A stretch of 64,000 nucleotides of DNA from Azospirillum ramasamyi (GCF_003233655.1 NZ_CP029829.1:1684978-1748977), one strand, 5' to 3'; positions 48,189 to 58,027 are shown, numbered from the stretch's first letter. A program made the numbers and translations. Notes: generated from the sequence alone by a model not told the origin.

Positions 48189-49444
48189 CGATCGATTTCT
48201 CCGAAAACGATGTCCATCGAGGCGATGTTGGCGACGGCGTCGGCCAGCATGTGACCCTTCGACATGAAGTCCAGGCCCTGAAGATGGGCGAAGCCCGGCG
48301 CGCGGATCTTGCAGCGGTAGGGCTTGTTGGTGCCGTCGGACACCAGATACACGCCGAACTCGCCCTTGGGCGCTTCGATGGCGGTGTAGGTCTCGCCGGC
48401 GGGGACGTGGAAGCCCTCGGTGAAGAGCTTGAAGTGGTGGATCAGCGCTTCCATCGAGCGCTTCATCTCGCCGCGCGGCGGCGGCGACACCTTGCGGTCC
48501 TCGATCTTGTACGGACCGGCCGGCATCTCCTTGCAGCACTGGCGGATGATGCGCAGCGACTGCCGCATCTCCTCCATGCGCACGAGATAGCGCGCCCAGC
48601 AGTCGCCGGTCAGGCCGACCGGGACGTCGAACTCCATGCGGTCGTAGACCTCGTAGGGCTGCGACTTGCGCAGATCCCAGGCGACGCCGGAGCCGCGCAG
48701 CATCGGACCGGTGAAGGCCCAGTCGAGCGCCTCCTCCTTGGTGACGATGCCGATGTCGACCGTGCGCTGCTTGAAGATGCGGTTCTCGCTCAGCAGGCTC
48801 TCGAGGTCGTCCATGAACTTCGGAAAACGCTCGGTGAAGGCCCAGATGTCGTCCAGCAGCCCGTCCGGCAGGTCCCAGGCGACGCCGCCCGGCCGGAAAT
48901 AGTTGGCGTGCAGACGGGCGCCCGAAACCCGCTCGTAGAACTCCATGAGGATTTCGCGTTCCTCGAAGCCCCACAGGGCCGGCGTGATGGCGCCGACGTC
49001 GAGCGCACCCGTCGTGATCGACAGGATGTGGTTCAGGATGCGCGTGATCTCCGAGAACAGCACGCGGATGTACTGGGCGCGCAGCGGCGCCTTGATCTGC
49101 AGCAGGTTCTCGATGCCGAGCACATAGGCGTGCTCCATGCACATCGGGCTGACATAGTCCAGGCGGTCGAAATACGGCACGGCCTGGACGTAGGTCTTGT
49201 ACTCGATCAGCTTTTCGGTGCCGCGGTGCAGCAGGCCGATATGCGGATCGCAGCGCTCCACCACCTCGCCGTTCAGCTCCATCACCAGACGGAGCACGCC
49301 GTGGGCGGCCGGGTGCTGCGGCCCGAAATTCATCGTGTAGGGCTTGATCTGCGTCTTGGTCTCGGGCCCGGACGCGCTGATCGGCCCGCTCGGACCAGTC
49401 GTGACGACGCCGGTCGCCGATTCGGTCGAAACGGTCATGCTCAC
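48185..49444 (-). CDS. nuoD: NADH-quinone oxidoreductase subunit D
   Basis: NuoD is the 49-kDa subunit forming the quinone site with NuoB. The 419-residue protein begins with a variable Ser/Thr-rich leader of about 30 residues, then the conserved [16 protein letters not shown] and [14 protein letters not shown]. The C-terminus has DIVFGEIDR. Separate nuoC and nuoD genes (not fused as in E. coli) fit an alphaproteobacterium. It overlaps nuoC by four bases. Confidence 0.97.
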   Translation of the reverse strand: MSMTVSTESATGVVTTGPSGPISASGPETKTQIKPYTMNFGPQHPAAHGVLRLVMELNGEVVERCDPHIGLLHRGTEKLIEYKTYVQAVPYFDRLDYVSPMCMEHAYVLGIENLLQIKAPLRAQYIRVLFSEITRILNHILSITTGALDVGAITPALWGFEEREILMEFYERVSGARLHANYFRPGGVAWDLPDGLLDDIWAFTERFPKFMDDLESLLSENRIFKQRTVDIGIVTKEEALDWAFTGPMLRGSGVAWDLRKSQPYEVYDRMEFDVPVGLTGDCWARYLVRMEEMRQSLRIIRQCCKEMPAGPYKIEDRKVSPPPRGEMKRSMEALIHHFKLFTEGFHVPAGETYTAIEAPKGEFGVYLVSDGTNKPYRCKIRAPGFAHLQGLDFMSKGHMLADAVANIASMDIVFGEIDR

Positions 49445-50070
49445 GGCTTCTTGCTCCCGTCCTGGAGGGCCGCCTTCTCATCGCCGGGCAGCATGACGTT
49501 GGTCATGCCTTCCCACGGGCTGAGGAAGTCGAAGGCGCGGAAATCCTGGGTCAGACGAACCGGCTCGTAGATCACGCGCTTCTGGTCCTCGTCGTACCGG
49601 GCTTCGACATAGCCGGTCAGCGGGAAGTCCTTGCGGAAGGGGTGCCCCTCGAACCCGTAGTCGGTGAGGATGCGGCGCAGGTCCGGGTGATTCTCGAAGA
49701 AGATGCCGAACAGGTCCCAAACCTCGCGCTCGAACCAGTTGGCGGCGCTGAAGACGGCAACGGCCGACGGGACGGGGGTGTCCTCGTCGGTCGCCAGCTT
49801 CACGCGCATGCGACGGTTGTGGGTGTAGCTGAGCAGCTGATAGACGACCTCGAACCGCTCGACGCGGTCCGGGTAATCGACCGCGGTGATGTCGGTCAGC
49901 TGCTCGAACCGGATGGCCGGATCGTCGCGCAGCGCGGTGAGCACCGTCAGGATGGCCGGCCGTTTGACCGTCACCATCAGCTCGCCGAGCCTCACCTCGA
50001 CCTTCAGGACGTCGCCGCCGAGTTTGGCCGCGATGACGTCCCCGAGTTCCTTCAACGCCTGTTCGGACAT
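49441..50070 (-). CDS. nuoC: NADH-quinone oxidoreductase subunit C
   Basis: NuoC is the 30-kDa subunit of the peripheral arm. The 209 residues include the signature [12 protein letters not shown] and [23 protein letters not shown] (interpreted as two adjacent conserved blocks), then [14 protein letters not shown]. It starts 97 bases after nuoB, a slightly larger gap than its neighbours; no other gene fits there. Confidence 0.96.
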   Translation of the reverse strand: MSEQALKELGDVIAAKLGGDVLKVEVRLGELMVTVKRPAILTVLTALRDDPAIRFEQLTDITAVDYPDRVERFEVVYQLLSYTHNRRMRVKLATDEDTPVPSAVAVFSAANWFEREVWDLFGIFFENHPDLRRILTDYGFEGHPFRKDFPLTGYVEARYDEDQKRVIYEPVRLTQDFRAFDFLSPWEGMTNVMLPGDEKAALQDGSKKP

Positions 50071-50166
50071 GGGTGGGACCCTGCCTTCCTACTTGTCTTC
50101 AGCGCGCTTGTCGTTCGCACCGCCGCCGGGCCGCAGAAAGCCCGGATGCGGAACGGGACGCCGTGG

Positions 50167-50712
50167 TCAGCGGGCGATGCGATTGCCGCGCTTGATCTTC
50201 TTCTGGAGCTGGAGGATGCCGTAGATCAGCGCCTCCGCCGTCGGCGGGCAGCCGGGCACATAGATGTCGACCGGAACGATCCGGTCGCAGCCACGAACCA
50301 CGGCGTAGGAATAGTGATAATAACCGCCGCCGTTGGCGCAGGACCCCATGGAGATCACCCAGCGCGGTTCCGGCATCTGGTCGTAGACCTTGCGGAGCGC
50401 GGGGGCCATCTTGTTGGTCAGGGTGCCGGCGACGATCATGCAGTCGGACTGGCGCGGGCTGGGACGCGGGATCACGCCGAAACGGTCCAGGTCATACCGG
50501 CTCATATAGGCGTGGATCATCTCCACCGCGCAGCAGGCCAGACCGAAGGTCATCGGCCACAGCGAGCCCGTCCGGGCCCAGGCCAGCAGGTCCTCGTACT
50601 TCGCCAGCACGAAGCCCTTGTCCTGGATCTCGTCGGAGACCGCGCGGATGTAGGCGTCCTGTTCCGGTCCGGGCGGAATCGGCGCCAGCGGCTTGGCGAC
50701 CTCTACTCCCAT
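50167..50712 (-). CDS. nuoB: NADH-quinone oxidoreductase subunit B
   Basis: NuoB carries cluster N2, the last iron-sulfur centre before quinone. The 181 residues include the tandem cysteines in [10 protein letters not shown], then [15 protein letters not shown] and [14 protein letters not shown] 50712 overlaps the nuoA end by ten bases; upstream codons of the open frame lie within nuoA and are not used. Confidence 0.97.
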   Translation of the reverse strand: MGVEVAKPLAPIPPGPEQDAYIRAVSDEIQDKGFVLAKYEDLLAWARTGSLWPMTFGLACCAVEMIHAYMSRYDLDRFGVIPRPSPRQSDCMIVAGTLTNKMAPALRKVYDQMPEPRWVISMGSCANGGGYYHYSYAVVRGCDRIVPVDIYVPGCPPTAEALIYGILQLQKKIKRGNRIAR

Positions 50713-51071
50713 TCCAGAGCTCCTTTCTTCCACTCATAGATGAAGCCGATGGTCAGGATGCCCAGGAACAGCATCATCGACCAGAAGCCGAACAGCCCGA
50801 TGTCGCCGAGGGCGATGGCCCACGGGAACAGGAAGGCGACTTCAAGGTCGAAGATGATGAACAGGATCGAGACCAGATAGAACCGCACGTCGAACTTGGT
50901 GCGCGCATCCTCGAATGGCTCGAAGCCGCATTCGTAGGGGGATACCTTCTCGGCGTCCGGGTTCTTCGGGCTGATGACGTAGGATGCCCCAACCATCACC
51001 GCGGCCAGCGCGATGCCGATCAGCAGAAACACCAGGATCGGAAGATACTCAATGATCAGCGGAGTCGACAC
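50703..51071 (-). CDS. nuoA: NADH-quinone oxidoreductase subunit A
   Basis: NuoA is a three-helix membrane subunit next to NuoH. The 122-residue protein has the conserved loop [20 protein letters not shown], whose cysteine is a family marker, and [14 protein letters not shown] helix two. GTG 51071 follows GGGAGG at seven bases. It is the first gene of the complex I operon. Confidence 0.96.
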   Translation of the reverse strand: MSTPLIIEYLPILVFLLIGIALAAVMVGASYVISPKNPDAEKVSPYECGFEPFEDARTKFDVRFYLVSILFIIFDLEVAFLFPWAIALGDIGLFGFWSMMLFLGILTIGFIYEWKKGALEWE

Positions 51072-51316
51072 CGCATTCCTCCCATAAGCCCACGACCACG
51101 GGCGCCGTTCCAGCCGGAAATCGGCGGAAGCGCAAAGCCGTGGCAGCCATGCCTTGGATTAGCCCATCAGACGGGCCGGAATATATGCCGAGACCGTGGG
51201 CAAGGAAAGCGGTTTGAATCGCTTTTCACTACGCGGAAGGACAAGCCGATCCTCTCGCTAGATCCTGGTAATACCATGTTTTTAAAAAAGGGCAAAGGGA
51301 AGACTATTCGCATACG
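51072..51316 (-). promoter_or_regulatory. upstream region of the nuo operon with promoter and dyad
   Basis: No gene is seen between nuoA and the tRNA-Asp terminator. On the minus strand there is a good -10 (TATATT, 51180-51185) with a poor -35. A dyad AAAGCG-N8-CGCTTT (51206-51225) overlaps the -35 position. It would give a leader of about 100 bases. The assignment is from pattern only. Confidence 0.45.
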
Positions 51317-51344
51317 AAAAAGGACCCGCGATCAGCGAGTCCTT
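51317..51344 (-). terminator. terminator of tRNA-Asp
   Basis: AAGGACTCGC-N5-GCGGGTCCTT pairs with one wobble and is followed on the minus strand by TTTTTCG. It lies 40 bases after the tRNA 3' end. Confidence 0.8.
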
Positions 51345-51385
51345 GCGCCTTACTGGCGAATGTCGTCGAATTTTCTAAGGGAGAG

Positions 51386-51462
<77 letters not shown>

Positions 51463-51566
51463 GCTGAGCGACTGGGCTTGAAAATCAATCGATCCGAAAG
51501 CCAACGCTTTGAACCGACTGCTGTTTTCCACCCGGACCGTTGAGGCCCCCGTCGTTCGGTGGGCGG

Positions 51567-51596
51567 TTTGTAGTCGCCCGGGAGGCCGCCTGTCAA
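51567..51596 (-). promoter_or_regulatory. sigma-70 promoter for tRNA-Asp
   Basis: A perfect -35 TTGACA (51591-51596) and the -10 TACAAA (51567-51572) are spaced by 18 bases. A CCGCCC discriminator follows, as in growth-regulated stable RNA promoters. It lies about 100 bases upstream of the tRNA. Confidence 0.7.
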
Positions 51597-51661
51597 CCAC
51601 CAAATTGCAAAAAATTAATGCCGGGCCGGCGGTTCGGGTTCGGGCCGTTCCGCCGCCCCGC

Positions 51662-51889
51662 TCAAGGCAGCCGATGCGCTTCCTTGCGCATCGCTTCCAG
51701 GCGGTCGAAGGCCTGAATCATGCCGGTCGACAATTCACGGTGGTCGACGGCATCTGGTCCACCGAACCGAGTCAGCGTTTCTTCCAGGGCGCGGGCCAGA
51801 TGCTCGGCGACGTCCAGATGCTGTTGTTCCAGCGCCAGTTCGAGTGCGGCGAGGATACGGTCGCCGAGCGGCCGGTCGTTCGAAGTCAT
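51662..51889 (-). CDS. small hypothetical protein
   Basis: This 75-residue, helical, acidic protein has two likely helices (DRILAALELALEQQHLDVA and EHLARALEETLTRFGG) and the end FDRLEAMRKEAHRLP. ATG 51889 follows GAGGGG. It has no signal peptide and no recognised family. It lies upstream of the tRNA-Asp promoter on the same strand. Confidence 0.65.
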   Translation of the reverse strand: MTSNDRPLGDRILAALELALEQQHLDVAEHLARALEETLTRFGGPDAVDHRELSTGMIQAFDRLEAMRKEAHRLP

Positions 51890-52069
51890 GCGTTTCCCCT
51901 CGTGCCATATCTCTTGCGCCGCCGGTTCCGCATACGGCCTTTTGCCGCCGCGGTTCGGCTGATGATTCAAAATAGCAGCTCGGCGGGACCGGGGCGGCGG
52001 GAATCGCGACGCTGCGACATTTCGGAGGCACCCCTTCCGAGTCGAAGCCGCCCGTGCGATAGTGAGCCC

Positions 52070-52357
52070 ATGCCCATCCACAGCACATTCCCTCGCCGCC
52101 TCTCCACCGCCCTGCTGACCGCCGGTCTCGTAATGGCGGCCGGGCCGTCGCTGGCGGCATCCAATGTTTCCGCCGCTCAGGCGGAAGCGAAGGAGATCGC
52201 CAAGTCCATGGGCAACTGCACCCCGTCCAAGGTCGAGGTGCTGCGCTACACCGTCGGGCGCGAAGGTTCGACGACCTTCAAGATCGGCTGCAGCGAGGAC
52301 AAGGACGCCTTCGTCGTCGTACAGTGCCGGTCGCGCATCTGCGCCCTGGCTCGCTGA
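52070..52357 (+). CDS. small secreted hypothetical protein
   Basis: The 95-residue protein has a signal peptide (about residues 1-27, RRLSTALLTAGLVMAAGPSLA). The mature domain has four cysteines (GNCTPS, IGCSED, VQCRSRIC) that could form two disulfides. The start ATG 52070 lacks a strong ribosome site. The family was not recognised. Confidence 0.65.
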   Translation: MPIHSTFPRRLSTALLTAGLVMAAGPSLAASNVSAAQAEAKEIAKSMGNCTPSKVEVLRYTVGREGSTTFKIGCSEDKDAFVVVQCRSRICALAR

Positions 52358-52468
52358 GCGCCTCAAGGGCAGGCCGTAGGAGTGAATTCACCGCTTGTTA
52401 ACCGCGCTCGCGCGCAATTGCGGAATGCGGCGGACCAGAAGCGGTTCGCGCAAGGCAACAGGGGCCGG

Positions 52469-52897
52469 ATGACGATGGGCAGGGGACGGACGGCGTCGAT
52501 GCGGGGTTGGCTGGCCATTGCGGCGGCAGTGCCGGTTATGGCGTTGGCCGGCTGCACCTCCCCGCTCGGGCTGGCGGCGGCCGGCGCGGATGTGGTGACG
52601 CTGAACGCCACCAAAAAGACCATCGGCGATCATCTGGTGTCGGCGGCGACCGGCCGCGATTGTTCGATCATCAGCTTCGAGCAGAGCGGCGACTATTGTC
52701 CGGACAAGCTGGAGATCGACCGCTCGCGGATCTATTGCTATCGCACGCTGGCCGATGTGGATTGCCACCACATTCCCGATCCCTACCGCAACGGCAACAC
52801 CTCGCTCGCCAGCCCGCCGCCGGATGTCCGCACGGTGCCGCGCCGGAAGAGCCTGTTCGACGACGCCACGCCCTATACCGCGAACGGCGGAACCTGA
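52469..52897 (+). CDS. hypothetical lipoprotein
   Basis: The protein of about 142 residues starts with a lipoprotein signal: a basic N-terminus and hydrophobic stretch ending in the lipobox LAGC. The following domain has several cysteines (GRDCSII, DYCPDK, YCYRTLADVDCHH). Starts at 52469, 52475 and 52499 are all in frame; the first is behind AGGGG. It is not a recognised family. It reads in the same direction as the small secreted protein, 112 bases downstream of it. Confidence 0.7.
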   Translation: MTMGRGRTASMRGWLAIAAAVPVMALAGCTSPLGLAAAGADVVTLNATKKTIGDHLVSAATGRDCSIISFEQSGDYCPDKLEIDRSRIYCYRTLADVDCHHIPDPYRNGNTSLASPPPDVRTVPRRKSLFDDATPYTANGGT

Positions 52898-52919
52898 GCA
52901 TTCGGCCGTTCGGCGCCGT

Positions 52920-53381
52920 TCAGCGCACCTTCTTGGCGACGAAGGCCTTGGCGATCGCCATCATCGCCTTCTCATGCGTCGGACCGCCGGCCGGAGCGTC
53001 GTGAACGGTCGCCCCCTTCGCAGCCGCCGCGGCCTTGCCGGCGGGGGCTCCACGCTGGGGAACCGGGTCACCCGAATCGCGGCCCAACTGGTTCAGCAGG
53101 TTTTCAAGCGCGTCGCGGCTGAGGCCCGAGGCCGACGGCCCCCTGCCCCCTGCCCCGCCGCCGCCGGCGGCCGGACGCGCAGCCGCGCTCCGGCTGGGCG
53201 GACGGCCTGCACGCTCGATGGCGGCCGCGGCGATGGCCTTCAGGAAGGGCTGCGCGATCCCGCGCAGCAGGTCGGGATCCTCGACCGCCCAGGCCATCAG
53301 GATCTTCTGCGCGTTCATCCGGCTGCCCTTGGCCGCCAGGATCGCTTCGCGGACCTTGCCGTCGACGTAGGAATTGCTCAT
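52920..53381 (-). CDS. hypothetical protein
   Basis: The 153-residue protein of unknown family has a helical N-terminal domain (SYVDGKVREAILAAKG, MNAQKILMAWAVEDPDLLR). A Gly/Ala/Pro-rich linker follows, and a C-terminal helix ending AIAKAFVAKKVR. There is no signal peptide or membrane helix. Codon use fits the genome. It converges on the lipoprotein gene. Confidence 0.65.
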   Translation of the reverse strand: MSNSYVDGKVREAILAAKGSRMNAQKILMAWAVEDPDLLRGIAQPFLKAIAAAAIERAGRPPSRSAAARPAAGGGGAGGRGPSASGLSRDALENLLNQLGRDSGDPVPQRGAPAGKAAAAAKGATVHDAPAGGPTHEKAMMAIAKAFVAKKVR

Positions 53382-53548
53382 CGGGAACCGTCCACCGGGA
53401 TATGTCCGACAGCCGCTATCGGACTGCGAGAACCATTGAGGACTGTCGGTCCAACTCGGTTAACAAACGGTTGCGGAGCGTCTTGCGCTCTGCGGAAGGA
53501 ATGGAAGAAGCGGTTGCCGAGGGCCGGAGAGGCGCGGATAGTGGCGGG

Positions 53549-54202
53549 ATGCTGATCGAAACCTTCGCCGACCTGATCTGCCCCTGGTGCTACATCGGCA
53601 AGCGCCGGCTCGACCGCGCGCTTGCCCAGCGGCCCGGCCTGCGACCCGAAATCCGCTGGCAGCCCTTCCAGCTGAACCCGGACATGCCGCGTTCAGGAAT
53701 GTCGCGCGATGATTATCTGGCCGCGAAGTTCGGCGGCGGGGAGCGGGCACGGCAGATCCACCGGGTGGTGGAGGATACGGCGGCGCGCGACGGGCTGCCG
53801 CTGGCGCTCGACCGCATCCAGCGCACGCCCAACAGCTTCGACGCGCACCGGCTGGTCCGCATCGCCGGACGCCATGGGTTGGGCAACGCGATGGCCGATG
53901 CGCTGTTCGCCGCCTATTTCGTCGAGGGCGTGGACATCGGCGACCGGGACGCGCTGGCCAGCGTCGCCGCCGGGCTGGGCATGGATTTCGTCGAGACGCG
54001 GCGCCAGCTGTCCACCGACGCCGAAACGGCTTCGGTGCATGCCGCCGACGCGCTGGCCCGCCAGATGGGGTTGCAGGCGGTGCCCTGCTACATCTTCAAC
54101 CGCCGCTACGCGCTGTCCGGCGCGCAGGAACCGGCGAGCTTCCTGCCGCTGCTCGACCTCGGCAGCGAAGAACCGGAGAATCTGTCGGTCGTCTCCTGCT
54201 GA
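53549..54202 (+). CDS. DsbA/FrnE family oxidoreductase
   Basis: The 217-residue protein is a DsbA-family thioredoxin-fold protein of the FrnE type: CPWCYIGKRR near the N-terminus is the CxxC motif, followed by the helical insertion and a C-terminal AVPCYIFNRRYALSGAQ. It has no signal peptide, so it acts in the cytoplasm. It is probably a polyketide-type or general thiol-disulfide isomerase homologue. ATG 53549 is chosen by the family N-terminus; the ribosome site is weak. Confidence 0.9.
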   Translation: MLIETFADLICPWCYIGKRRLDRALAQRPGLRPEIRWQPFQLNPDMPRSGMSRDDYLAAKFGGGERARQIHRVVEDTAARDGLPLALDRIQRTPNSFDAHRLVRIAGRHGLGNAMADALFAAYFVEGVDIGDRDALASVAAGLGMDFVETRRQLSTDAETASVHAADALARQMGLQAVPCYIFNRRYALSGAQEPASFLPLLDLGSEEPENLSVVSC

Positions 54203-54215
54203 TACCCCGGAATTG

Positions 54216-54245
54216 AAAAAGGGCGGCCGGGAAGCCGCCCCTTTT
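54216..54245. terminator. bidirectional intrinsic terminator
   Basis: AAAAAGGGCGGC / GCCGCCCCTTTT forms a strong stem with T-runs on both strands. It lies between the convergent FrnE-like and propionyl-CoA synthetase genes. Confidence 0.85.
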
Positions 54246-54272
54246 CCTCGTTTTGTACCGCCGGACCCCAGA

Positions 54273-56210
54273 TCAGGCCGGAGTGCTGCTGGTCTTGGCG
54301 TAGCCCAGCGTCTTCAGCGCCTCGGCGATCTCCGGCAGGATGCCCGGATCGTCGATGGTCGCGGGCATCTTGTAGTCCTGGCTGTCGGCGATCTTCTGCA
54401 TGGTGCCGCGCAGGATCTTGCCCGACCGCGTCTTCGGCAGACGATCGACCACCAGGGCGCGCTTGAAGTCGGCGACCGGTCCGATCTGCTCGCGCACCAG
54501 CTGGACGACCTCCTTGACGATCTCCTCGTGCGGGCGGGTGACGCCGGCCTTCAGGCAGACGAAGCCCAGCGGCACCTGTCCCTTCAGGTCGTCGGCCACG
54601 CCGATCACCGCGCATTCGGCGACGTCCTTGTGGCTCGACAGCACCTCTTCCATGGCGCCGGTGGACAGGCGGTGGCCGGCGACGTTGATGATGTCGTCGG
54701 TGCGGGCCATGACATAGACATAGCCGTCGTCGTCGATGAAGCCGGCGTCGCCGGTCTGGTAATAGCCGGGGTAATCGGCGAGGTAGGACTTCTTGAAGCG
54801 CTCGTCGGCGTTCCACAGGGTCGGCAGCGTGCCCGGAGGCAGCGGCAGCTTGACGCAGATGGCGCCGATGTCGCCGCGCGGAACCTCCTTCAGCTCTGCG
54901 TTCAGCACCCGCACGTCCCAGCCCGGCATCGGACGGGTGGCGGAGCCGTACTTGATCGGGAACAGGTGAACGCCCAGCGGGTTGCCGGAGATCGCCCAGC
55001 CGGTCTCGGTCTGCCACCAGTGGTCGATGACCGGAACGTTCAGATTGTCCTCGGCCCAGTGCAGCGTGTCGGGATCCGACCGCTCGCCGGCCAGGAACAG
55101 GGCGCGGAAATGCGACAGATCGTACTTCTTCAGGTAATTGGCGTCCGGATCCTCGCGCTTGATGGCGCGGAAGGCGGTGGGCGCGGTGAACAGCGTGCCC
55201 ACCTTGTGCTGCTCGATCACCCGCCAGAAGGTGCCCGGATCGGGAGTGCCGACCGGCTTGCCTTCGAACACCACGGTGGTGCAGCCGGTCAGCAGCGGCG
55301 CATAGACGATGTAGGAATGGCCGACGACCCAGCCTACATCGGACGCCGCCCAGTAAACCTCCCCGGGCTTGACGTTGTAGATGTTGGTCATGGTCCAGCG
55401 CAGCGCCACCGCATGGCCGCCGTTGTCGCGCACCACGCCCTTGGGCTGGCCGGTCGTGCCGGAGGTGTAGAGGATGTAGAGCGGGTCGGTCGCCTTGACC
55501 GGCACGCATTCCGCCGGCTCGGCCTTCGCCACCGCCTCCGCCCAATCGACGTCGCGGCCGGCGACCAGCGTCGCCGTCTCCTGCGGGCGCTGCCAGACGA
55601 TGACGCTGCTGGGCTTGTGGGCCGACTGTTCGATGGCCGAGTCCAGCATCGGCTTGTACTTGACGATGCGGTTCGGCTCGATGCCGCAGGAGGCCGAGAC
55701 GATGGCCTTCGGCTTCGCGTCGTCGATCCGGGTCGCCAGTTCGTGCGGGGCGAAGCCGCCGAACACCACCGAATGCACGGCGCCCAGGCGGGCGCAGGCC
55801 AGCATGGCGACCAGCGACTGCGGAATCATCGGCATGTAGAGGAGGACGCGGTCGCCCTTCTCCACGCCCTGGGCGCGCAGCGCGCCGGCGAAGTGGGCGA
55901 CCTGGTCCTGCAGTTCGGCATAGGTGATGGTCTGGACGGTCTGTGTGACCGGGCTGTCATAGATGATCGCCGCCTGCGCGCCGCGCCCGGCCTCCACATG
56001 GCGGTCCACCGCGTTGTAGCAGGTGTTCAGCTCCCCGCCGGTGAACCAGCGGTAGAAGGGCGCGCTGCTGTCGTCCAGCACCTTGTCCCACGGCTTGAAC
56101 CAGGAAATGTCCTTCGCCGCCTCGCCCCAGAACCCGGCGGGGTCCGACAGGGAGCGGGCATGCATCTGGTCGAAAAGCTCTGCAGTCGTGGTGCTGGCGG
56201 TCGGGCTCAT
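54273..56210 (-). CDS. prpE: propionyl-CoA synthetase
   Basis: PrpE activates propionate to propionyl-CoA through an adenylate. The 645-residue enzyme has an ACS-type AMP-binding motif YTSGTTGQPKG, the PrpE-like VVRDNGGHAVAL, the core motif YYQTGDAG, and the acetylation-regulated lysine in PKTRSGKILRG near residue 606. Acetyl-CoA synthetase is the main alternative; the VVRDNGG motif and the short C-terminus favour propionate. It is monocistronic. The epimerase gene mce elsewhere in the window serves the same pathway. Confidence 0.9.
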   Translation of the reverse strand: MSPTASTTTAELFDQMHARSLSDPAGFWGEAAKDISWFKPWDKVLDDSSAPFYRWFTGGELNTCYNAVDRHVEAGRGAQAAIIYDSPVTQTVQTITYAELQDQVAHFAGALRAQGVEKGDRVLLYMPMIPQSLVAMLACARLGAVHSVVFGGFAPHELATRIDDAKPKAIVSASCGIEPNRIVKYKPMLDSAIEQSAHKPSSVIVWQRPQETATLVAGRDVDWAEAVAKAEPAECVPVKATDPLYILYTSGTTGQPKGVVRDNGGHAVALRWTMTNIYNVKPGEVYWAASDVGWVVGHSYIVYAPLLTGCTTVVFEGKPVGTPDPGTFWRVIEQHKVGTLFTAPTAFRAIKREDPDANYLKKYDLSHFRALFLAGERSDPDTLHWAEDNLNVPVIDHWWQTETGWAISGNPLGVHLFPIKYGSATRPMPGWDVRVLNAELKEVPRGDIGAICVKLPLPPGTLPTLWNADERFKKSYLADYPGYYQTGDAGFIDDDGYVYVMARTDDIINVAGHRLSTGAMEEVLSSHKDVAECAVIGVADDLKGQVPLGFVCLKAGVTRPHEEIVKEVVQLVREQIGPVADFKRALVVDRLPKTRSGKILRGTMQKIADSQDYKMPATIDDPGILPEIAEALKTLGYAKTSSTPA

Positions 56211-56395
56211 GGCAGGGCGTCCCTCGTTCTATTTTGGTACTATTCGGTGCGTTTTCCTCTCGGCCGCGAAACGATCAGCTACGCAGCCTCCACAATCTGC
56301 GACAAAAGCATAAGTGCAGGCAAATGTCAGAAGGTCGGGGGTGCGGCGAGCTGTCGCATTCCCCAATGGTGAAATGCTGTTCTGGAACCTGGAAT

Positions 56396-56857
56396 TCAGA
56401 AGGAAACACAGACCGGCCGTATGGCGAGTCCGACCGACTGCTGGTGGAACCGCTCCTTGTACGAATCGACGATTTCGCGGAGGAGCGTCAGGGTCGCCGG
56501 CCCGCTTTCGGCGAGAAGGGTGAGCACCTTGCTGGGTTCCCGGATCAGCCGGCCGTTCTCGCTGTCCCGCCAGTGGCCCGAAGCGTCGATAACGGTCAGG
56601 CCGTTGGGGAAGCGCGGCGTCACCTCGCCATCCAGGAATTCGGCCCAGTCATGGTCGCTGACGCCGACATCCGCGCCGATGTTGCGGCCGAAGAACAGCT
56701 GGGCCTCGATCATCGGAGCGGCGGAATAGACTTCGCAGGTCAGCGGCACCGCGGCCGGAGCGAAGACGGGCTGCGGGGGCGCCAGTTGCGCCGCGGCCGG
56801 CGCGCCCAGCAGGAGGAGCGGGATAAGAGCGGACGGCAGCGTCGGGACGGGACGCAT
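56396..56857 (-). CDS. DUF3574 family secreted protein
   Basis: The 153-residue protein has an N-terminal signal peptide (about residues 1-24) and a DUF3574 domain: MIEAQLFFGRNIG, VSDHDWAEFLDGEVTPRFP and the end VGLAIRPVCVSF. Members are small predicted secreted proteins of unknown role. It is monocistronic, upstream of prpE on the same strand. Confidence 0.85.
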   Translation of the reverse strand: MRPVPTLPSALIPLLLLGAPAAAQLAPPQPVFAPAAVPLTCEVYSAAPMIEAQLFFGRNIGADVGVSDHDWAEFLDGEVTPRFPNGLTVIDASGHWRDSENGRLIREPSKVLTLLAESGPATLTLLREIVDSYKERFHQQSVGLAIRPVCVSF

Positions 56858-56961
56858 CGGCAGTTCTCCGTTCGGGCGCGGGGTGGCGCGTCAAGGCGGG
56901 CGGGGGCGCGATCGTCAGCGATGCTCTGGTCAGGACGCCCCCGGACCGTTATGCATGGATC

Positions 56962-57318
56962 ATGGCTACCGATCCACCCATCACCGGGATTCGCCCGATC
57001 CTGACCGTCGTTCACGGCAACGGCGAACGTCTGATCGTGGCCCGCCTGACCAACCTGGGCGGCGGCAGCCAGTCCAACCGCTTCGTCCTGCGCCGCGCCG
57101 ATTTCCGCGCGCCGTGGGAGCAGCCGGAGAAGGGCTATTTCGGCTATGCGGAGGTCGCCCGCGCGCTGGACGCCAACGGCTGGCGCGGCTGCAGCATCGA
57201 AGCGATGGCGACCACCGACCTGGAGGAGCGCCGCGCCCGCCAGCTCGCCCGCAAGAAGCTGCACCTGCAATGCGTGGAGGCCGCGATCAAGCGGGCGCAG
57301 GAGGGGGAGCACGCTTAA
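56962..57318 (+). CDS. hypothetical protein
   Basis: This 118-residue cytoplasmic protein was not recognised. Its first half has beta-strand character (RPILTVVHGNGERLIVARL, NRFVLRRADF). Its second half is a helix rich in Arg, Glu and Ala (EERRARQLARKKLHLQ). It converges on argO with a four-base overlap of the stop codons. ATG 56962 is the first start, with little ribosome site. Confidence 0.6.
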   Translation: MATDPPITGIRPILTVVHGNGERLIVARLTNLGGGSQSNRFVLRRADFRAPWEQPEKGYFGYAEVARALDANGWRGCSIEAMATTDLEERRARQLARKKLHLQCVEAAIKRAQEGEHA

Positions 57319-57968
57319 GCTCCGGCCTCGCCCATCAGCAATCCCGCCGCGATGGCCCACATCACCAGCGCGATGAGGCCGTCCATCACCCGCCAGGATG
57401 CCGGCCGGGCGAAGAGCGGGCGCAGCAGCCGGGCGCCATAGCCGAGCGCGAAGAAGAACAGGAAGGACGCCGTCATCGCTCCCAGCGCGAAGGCGCCCCG
57501 CGCCTCGGCGAAGCGGGTGGAGACGGAGCCGACCAGCACCACCGTGTCCAGATAGACATGCGGGTTCAGCCAGGTCAGCGCCAGACAGGTGAGCAGCGCC
57601 GGCAGCAGCCCCGCCGGCTCCTGCCCCGCCGGAGCCAGTCCGCTCCCGTTGCGAAGCGCGGACCGGGCGCTGCGCAACCCGTAGACCAGCAGGAACGCGG
57701 CGCCGGCATAGCGCATCACCGGCTCCAGCCATGGCCAGCGCGCCCCGGCGGTGGCGAAACCGCTCACGCCGACCAGGATCAGCAGCGCGTCGGACAGGGC
57801 GCAGGTGGCGCAGATCGCCAGCACATGTTCGTTGCGCAAGCCCTGACGCAGCACGAAGGCGTTCTGCGCCCCGATGGCGACGATCAGGCTGAATCCAAGG
57901 AAGAGGCCCGGCAGGAAGGCGGTGAGCAGGGTGGAGGAAAACAGGGAGGAGGCGAAGGGATCGGTCAT
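57315..57968 (-). CDS. LysE/ArgO family amino-acid exporter
   Basis: The 217-residue, six-helix protein is of the LysE/RhtB type (ArgO branch), exporting basic amino acids. Markers are FLPGLFLGFSLIVAIGAQNAFVLRQG near the N-terminus (the GAQNAFVLRQG is diagnostic) and TWLNPHVYLDTVVLVG. It is divergent from a LysR-type gene like argP, a standard exporter-regulator pair. The exact substrate (Arg or Lys) is not certain. Confidence 0.92.
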   Translation of the reverse strand: MTDPFASSLFSSTLLTAFLPGLFLGFSLIVAIGAQNAFVLRQGLRNEHVLAICATCALSDALLILVGVSGFATAGARWPWLEPVMRYAGAAFLLVYGLRSARSALRNGSGLAPAGQEPAGLLPALLTCLALTWLNPHVYLDTVVLVGSVSTRFAEARGAFALGAMTASFLFFFALGYGARLLRPLFARPASWRVMDGLIALVMWAIAAGLLMGEAGA

Positions 57969-58027
57969 GACGCGGTTCCAGAGTCGGTGGATGCCGATCC
58001 GCTACCATCCGGCCAGCCTTTGCCCTA

